Shown here one piece after another: positions 38,548 through 40,388 of a stretch of 40,388 nt of DNA (position 1 is the stretch's first letter; every line of letters starts with the position of its first letter). The notes beneath the pieces are model-generated. The model made no database searches. It saw nothing but the letters and a program-made list of their open reading frames with translations, and was not told the DNA's origin. The stretch is from Actinomycetota bacterium (GTDB taxonomy: Bacteria; Actinomycetota; Acidimicrobiia; Acidimicrobiales; Ilumatobacteraceae): assembly GCA_030685215.1 (NCBI GenBank), contig JAUXQB010000087.1, positions 1-40,388 of the forward strand, written 5' to 3'. The translations under genes and the position numbers were made by a program.

Positions 38548-39240
38548 ATGAAGCTGCTCCCACTGATGGCTGCCGCTGTGCTGCTCGCCGCGTGCTCGAG
38601 CGAGCAATCGTCCGGAGGCACCGACTCGTCCGGTCTCACCACCACCTCGCTCGACGGCACGACCACCGAGCCGACCGCCACCACCGACGGCGCGACGTCG
38701 TCGACTGCTCCGGCCACCACCGGCGTGGCCACGACCGTGGTCGTGACGACGGTGGCGACGACGACCGCACCGACCACCGCCGAGCCGTGTCCGACTCTCG
38801 GCGACACCGAGCAGAAGGGTGAGCCCGATGTGCTCACCATGTCGGGCATGGTGGGCGACGACATCCGAGTCGGCGACCACCCGTGCTTCGAGCGTGTGGT
38901 GATCGAGCTCGCCGGTCCCGGCGACTTCCCCGGTTGGGGAGCGGAGTACGTGGACGACCCGGTGCGGCTCGGCGAGAGCGACGAGTTCACCGACATCGAG
39001 GGCGACGCGACGCTGCTGGTGCGGATGGGCATGTGGATGCCCGACATGGAGGGCAACGGCTACGACGGTCCGCTGCAGATCTTCCCGACCACGGTCGATC
39101 ACATCGTCGAGCTGCGTCAGACCGAGAACTTCGAGGGCATCACCCACTGGGCGATCGGCCTCGACGACGAGTACCCGTTCACCGTCACCGAGCTGTCGTC
39201 GCCGGCCCGGCTGGTGATCGACTTCCAGGTCAAGGAGTAG
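38548..39240 (+). CDS. Lipoprotein with AMIN-like C-terminal domain
   Basis: This is a 230-aa lipoprotein (lipobox LAAC, C16). Residues 17-80 are a Ser/Thr/Gly-rich linker. The rest ('GDHPCFERVVIELAGPGDFP', 'LRQTENFEGITHWAIGLDDE', 'SPARLVIDFQ') matches the AMIN-like domain found in actinobacterial lipoproteins, which is related to wall-targeting AMIN domains. Its role is not defined. CATGCT lies 6 nt before the ATG, again suggesting a leaderless start. Confidence 0.82.
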   Translation: MKLLPLMAAAVLLAACSSEQSSGGTDSSGLTTTSLDGTTTEPTATTDGATSSTAPATTGVATTVVVTTVATTTAPTTAEPCPTLGDTEQKGEPDVLTMSGMVGDDIRVGDHPCFERVVIELAGPGDFPGWGAEYVDDPVRLGESDEFTDIEGDATLLVRMGMWMPDMEGNGYDGPLQIFPTTVDHIVELRQTENFEGITHWAIGLDDEYPFTVTELSSPARLVIDFQVKE

Positions 39241-39263
39241 GTCCACTGTGACGGCACTCACCA

Positions 39264-39310
39264 AAGTTGATACGACTCGTAGCAACTTCTGAGCATACGA
39301 CAGGTAGCCT
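39264..39310 (+). promoter_or_regulatory. clpB promoter with a 25-bp palindrome
   Basis: TAGCCT (39305-39310) ends 6 nt before ATG 39317. Upstream, 39264-39288 is a near-perfect palindrome: AAGTTG at 39264-39269 pairs with CAACTT at 39283-39288, and TACGA (39271-39275) with TCGTA (39277-39281); only one pair and the centre do not match. Its right edge reaches the expected -35. It does not look like HAIR or CIRCE, the usual heat-shock operators. Confidence 0.65.
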
Positions 39311-39316
39311 GACCAC

Positions 39317-40388
39317 ATGGCGCTCGACCCGAAGAAGTGGACTCTCAAGACCAACGAAGCCTTTGCCGCGGCCATCGACCAGGCGCGGGCACTCAGCAAT
39401 CCCGAGCTCACCCCCGACCACCTGATGGCCGCACTGATGCGGCAGGACGACACCATCGTGCCGCCCGTGCTGGCCAAGCTCGGCCTCGCGCCGCTGATGG
39501 TGCGCAACAAGGCCGACGAGGCCGTCGCCAAGCTGCCCAAGGCCTACGGCGGGCAAGACCCGCGCATGAATCGCGAGCTCGACAACGTGGTGCAGAACGC
39601 GCAGAAGTACCAGAGCGACCTGAAGGACGACTTCCTCTCCGTCGAGCACCTGCTGCTCGCGATGAACGCTCGCCTCGGCGTGGGCAGCGAAGAGTTGCTG
39701 ATGGCGTTGAAGGACGTGCGCGGCAGTCACCGCGTCACCAGCCAGAACCCGGAGGAGAACTTCGCCGCGCTGGAGAAGTACGGGCAAGATCTCACGCAGC
39801 GGGCGCGCGACGGGAAGATCGATCCGGTCATCGGTCGCGACGACGAGATCCGTCGCGTCATCCAGGTGCTCAGCCGGCGCACGAAGAACAACCCGGTGCT
39901 CATCGGCGAGCCGGGCGTCGGCAAGACCGCCATCGTCGAAGGCCTCGCGCGGCGCATCGCCGACGGCGACGTGCCCGAGGGCCTGAAGAACAAGCGACTC
40001 ATCAGCCTCGACATCGGCAGCATGCTCGCCGGCGCCAAGTACCGCGGCGAGTTCGAAGAGCGGTTGAAGGCCGTGCTGAAGGAGATCACCGACGCGGCCG
40101 GCGAGGTCATCACGTTCGTCGACGAGATCCACACCATCGTCGGTGCCGGCGGTGCCGAAGGGGCCATGGACGCGGGCAACATGATCAAGCCCATGCTGGC
40201 CCGCGGTGAGCTGCGGCTGGTGGGTGCCACCACGCTCGACGAGTATCGCAAGTACATCGAGAAGGACGCCGCGCTGGAACGCCGGTTTCAGCCGGTCTTG
40301 GTCAACGAACCGAGCGTCGAGGACACCATCTCGATCCTGCGCGGACTGCGCGAGCGCTACGAGTTGCATCACAAGGTCCGCATCCAGG
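39317..40388 (+). CDS. clpB: ClpB disaggregase, N-terminal part (cut by window edge)
   Basis: The frame is open from ATG 39317 to the window end, giving 357 residues. The N-domain ('[20 protein letters not shown]', '[15 protein letters not shown]', '[14 protein letters not shown]') is followed by AAA-1 with Walker A GEPGVGKT at 197-204, '[20 protein letters not shown]', Walker B '[15 protein letters not shown]' and '[20 protein letters not shown]'. ClpB works with DnaK to rescue aggregated proteins in the cytosol. The part with the middle domain and AAA-2 lies outside the window. Confidence 0.97.
   Translation, partial: MALDPKKWTLKTNEAFAAAIDQARALSNPELTPDHLMAALMRQDDTIVPPVLAKLGLAPLMVRNKADEAVAKLPKAYGGQDPRMNRELDNVVQNAQKYQSDLKDDFLSVEHLLLAMNARLGVGSEELLMALKDVRGSHRVTSQNPEENFAALEKYGQDLTQRARDGKIDPVIGRDDEIRRVIQVLSRRTKNNPVLIGEPGVGKTAIVEGLARRIADGDVPEGLKNKRLISLDIGSMLAGAKYRGEFEERLKAVLKEITDAAGEVITFVDEIHTIVGAGGAEGAMDAGNMIKPMLARGELRLVGATTLDEYRKYIEKDAALERRFQPVLVNEPSVEDTISILRGLRERYELHHKVRIQ

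Noticed and set aside
1-40388. tRNA, rRNA, CRISPR arrays, insertion sequences or a prophage
   Set aside because: No cloverleaf, spaced direct-repeat array, transposase-like protein or phage gene was seen; covariance and HMM searches were not possible.

Overview
The window is high-GC DNA with compact gene packing, strong G/C third-codon bias, many GTG starts and ATGA/GTGA overlaps. This points to an actinobacterium. The 13E12-type protein, IdeR/DtxR-type iron boxes, many probable leaderless promoters (a TANNNT-like hexamer about 6 nt before the start codon) and secreted proteins with repeated 'RLLDTR'-type domains fit best with the Acidimicrobiia (Ilumatobacter-like). That placement is inference; no rRNA or tRNA gene was seen.

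Layout. 1-5923 is a minus-strand run: a 13E12/DUF222 protein cut by the window edge, a DinB-like protein, an unknown protein, a secreted propeller/RLLDTR-repeat protein, pirin, OsmC and a small EF-hand protein. 6118-9389 (+) is a coupled pair: a small exported protein and a 931-aa surface protein. 9491-11047 (-) holds GlsB and a PP2C-type phosphatase. 11140-13190 (+) is a coupled pair of ArsA/Get3-like ATPases with complementary changes in their P-loops. 13182-21786 carries single genes on both strands: hemerythrin, EcsC-like, PhyH, SGNH lipoprotein, trypsin-like protease with RLLDTR repeats, M20 peptidase, a multi-pass membrane glycosyltransferase-like protein and a glutaredoxin.

The most interesting part is 21978-32091, a continuous plus-strand iron/heme acquisition locus. 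Its first half is an electron-transfer-like module: a secreted protein with an Asp/His-rich tail, a one-pass Pro-rich protein, an ApbE flavin transferase, and a ferric-reductase-type bis-heme membrane protein without a flavin/NAD domain. A DtxR-family regulator with an unusual metal site follows, then two FecCD permeases and an ATPase, a promoter with two iron boxes, a possible 21-codon leader ORF, a heme-type and a siderophore-type binding lipoprotein (the latter fused to an MTB12-like domain), an apparent deletion remnant of an MhuD-type heme-degrading oxygenase, and a siderophore-interacting reductase. Together these suggest reduction of iron outside or at the membrane, import of heme or Fe-siderophore, and cytoplasmic iron release under iron control, in a lineage that has lost its local heme oxygenase.

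32285-40388 holds ordinary plus-strand genes: VanZ-like, PaiB-like, acyl-CoA dehydrogenase, a Phd/VapC toxin-antitoxin pair flanked by an 11-bp direct repeat, a DUF2817 peptidase-like protein, GH20 hexosaminidase, a lipoprotein, and the start of clpB behind a 25-bp palindrome.
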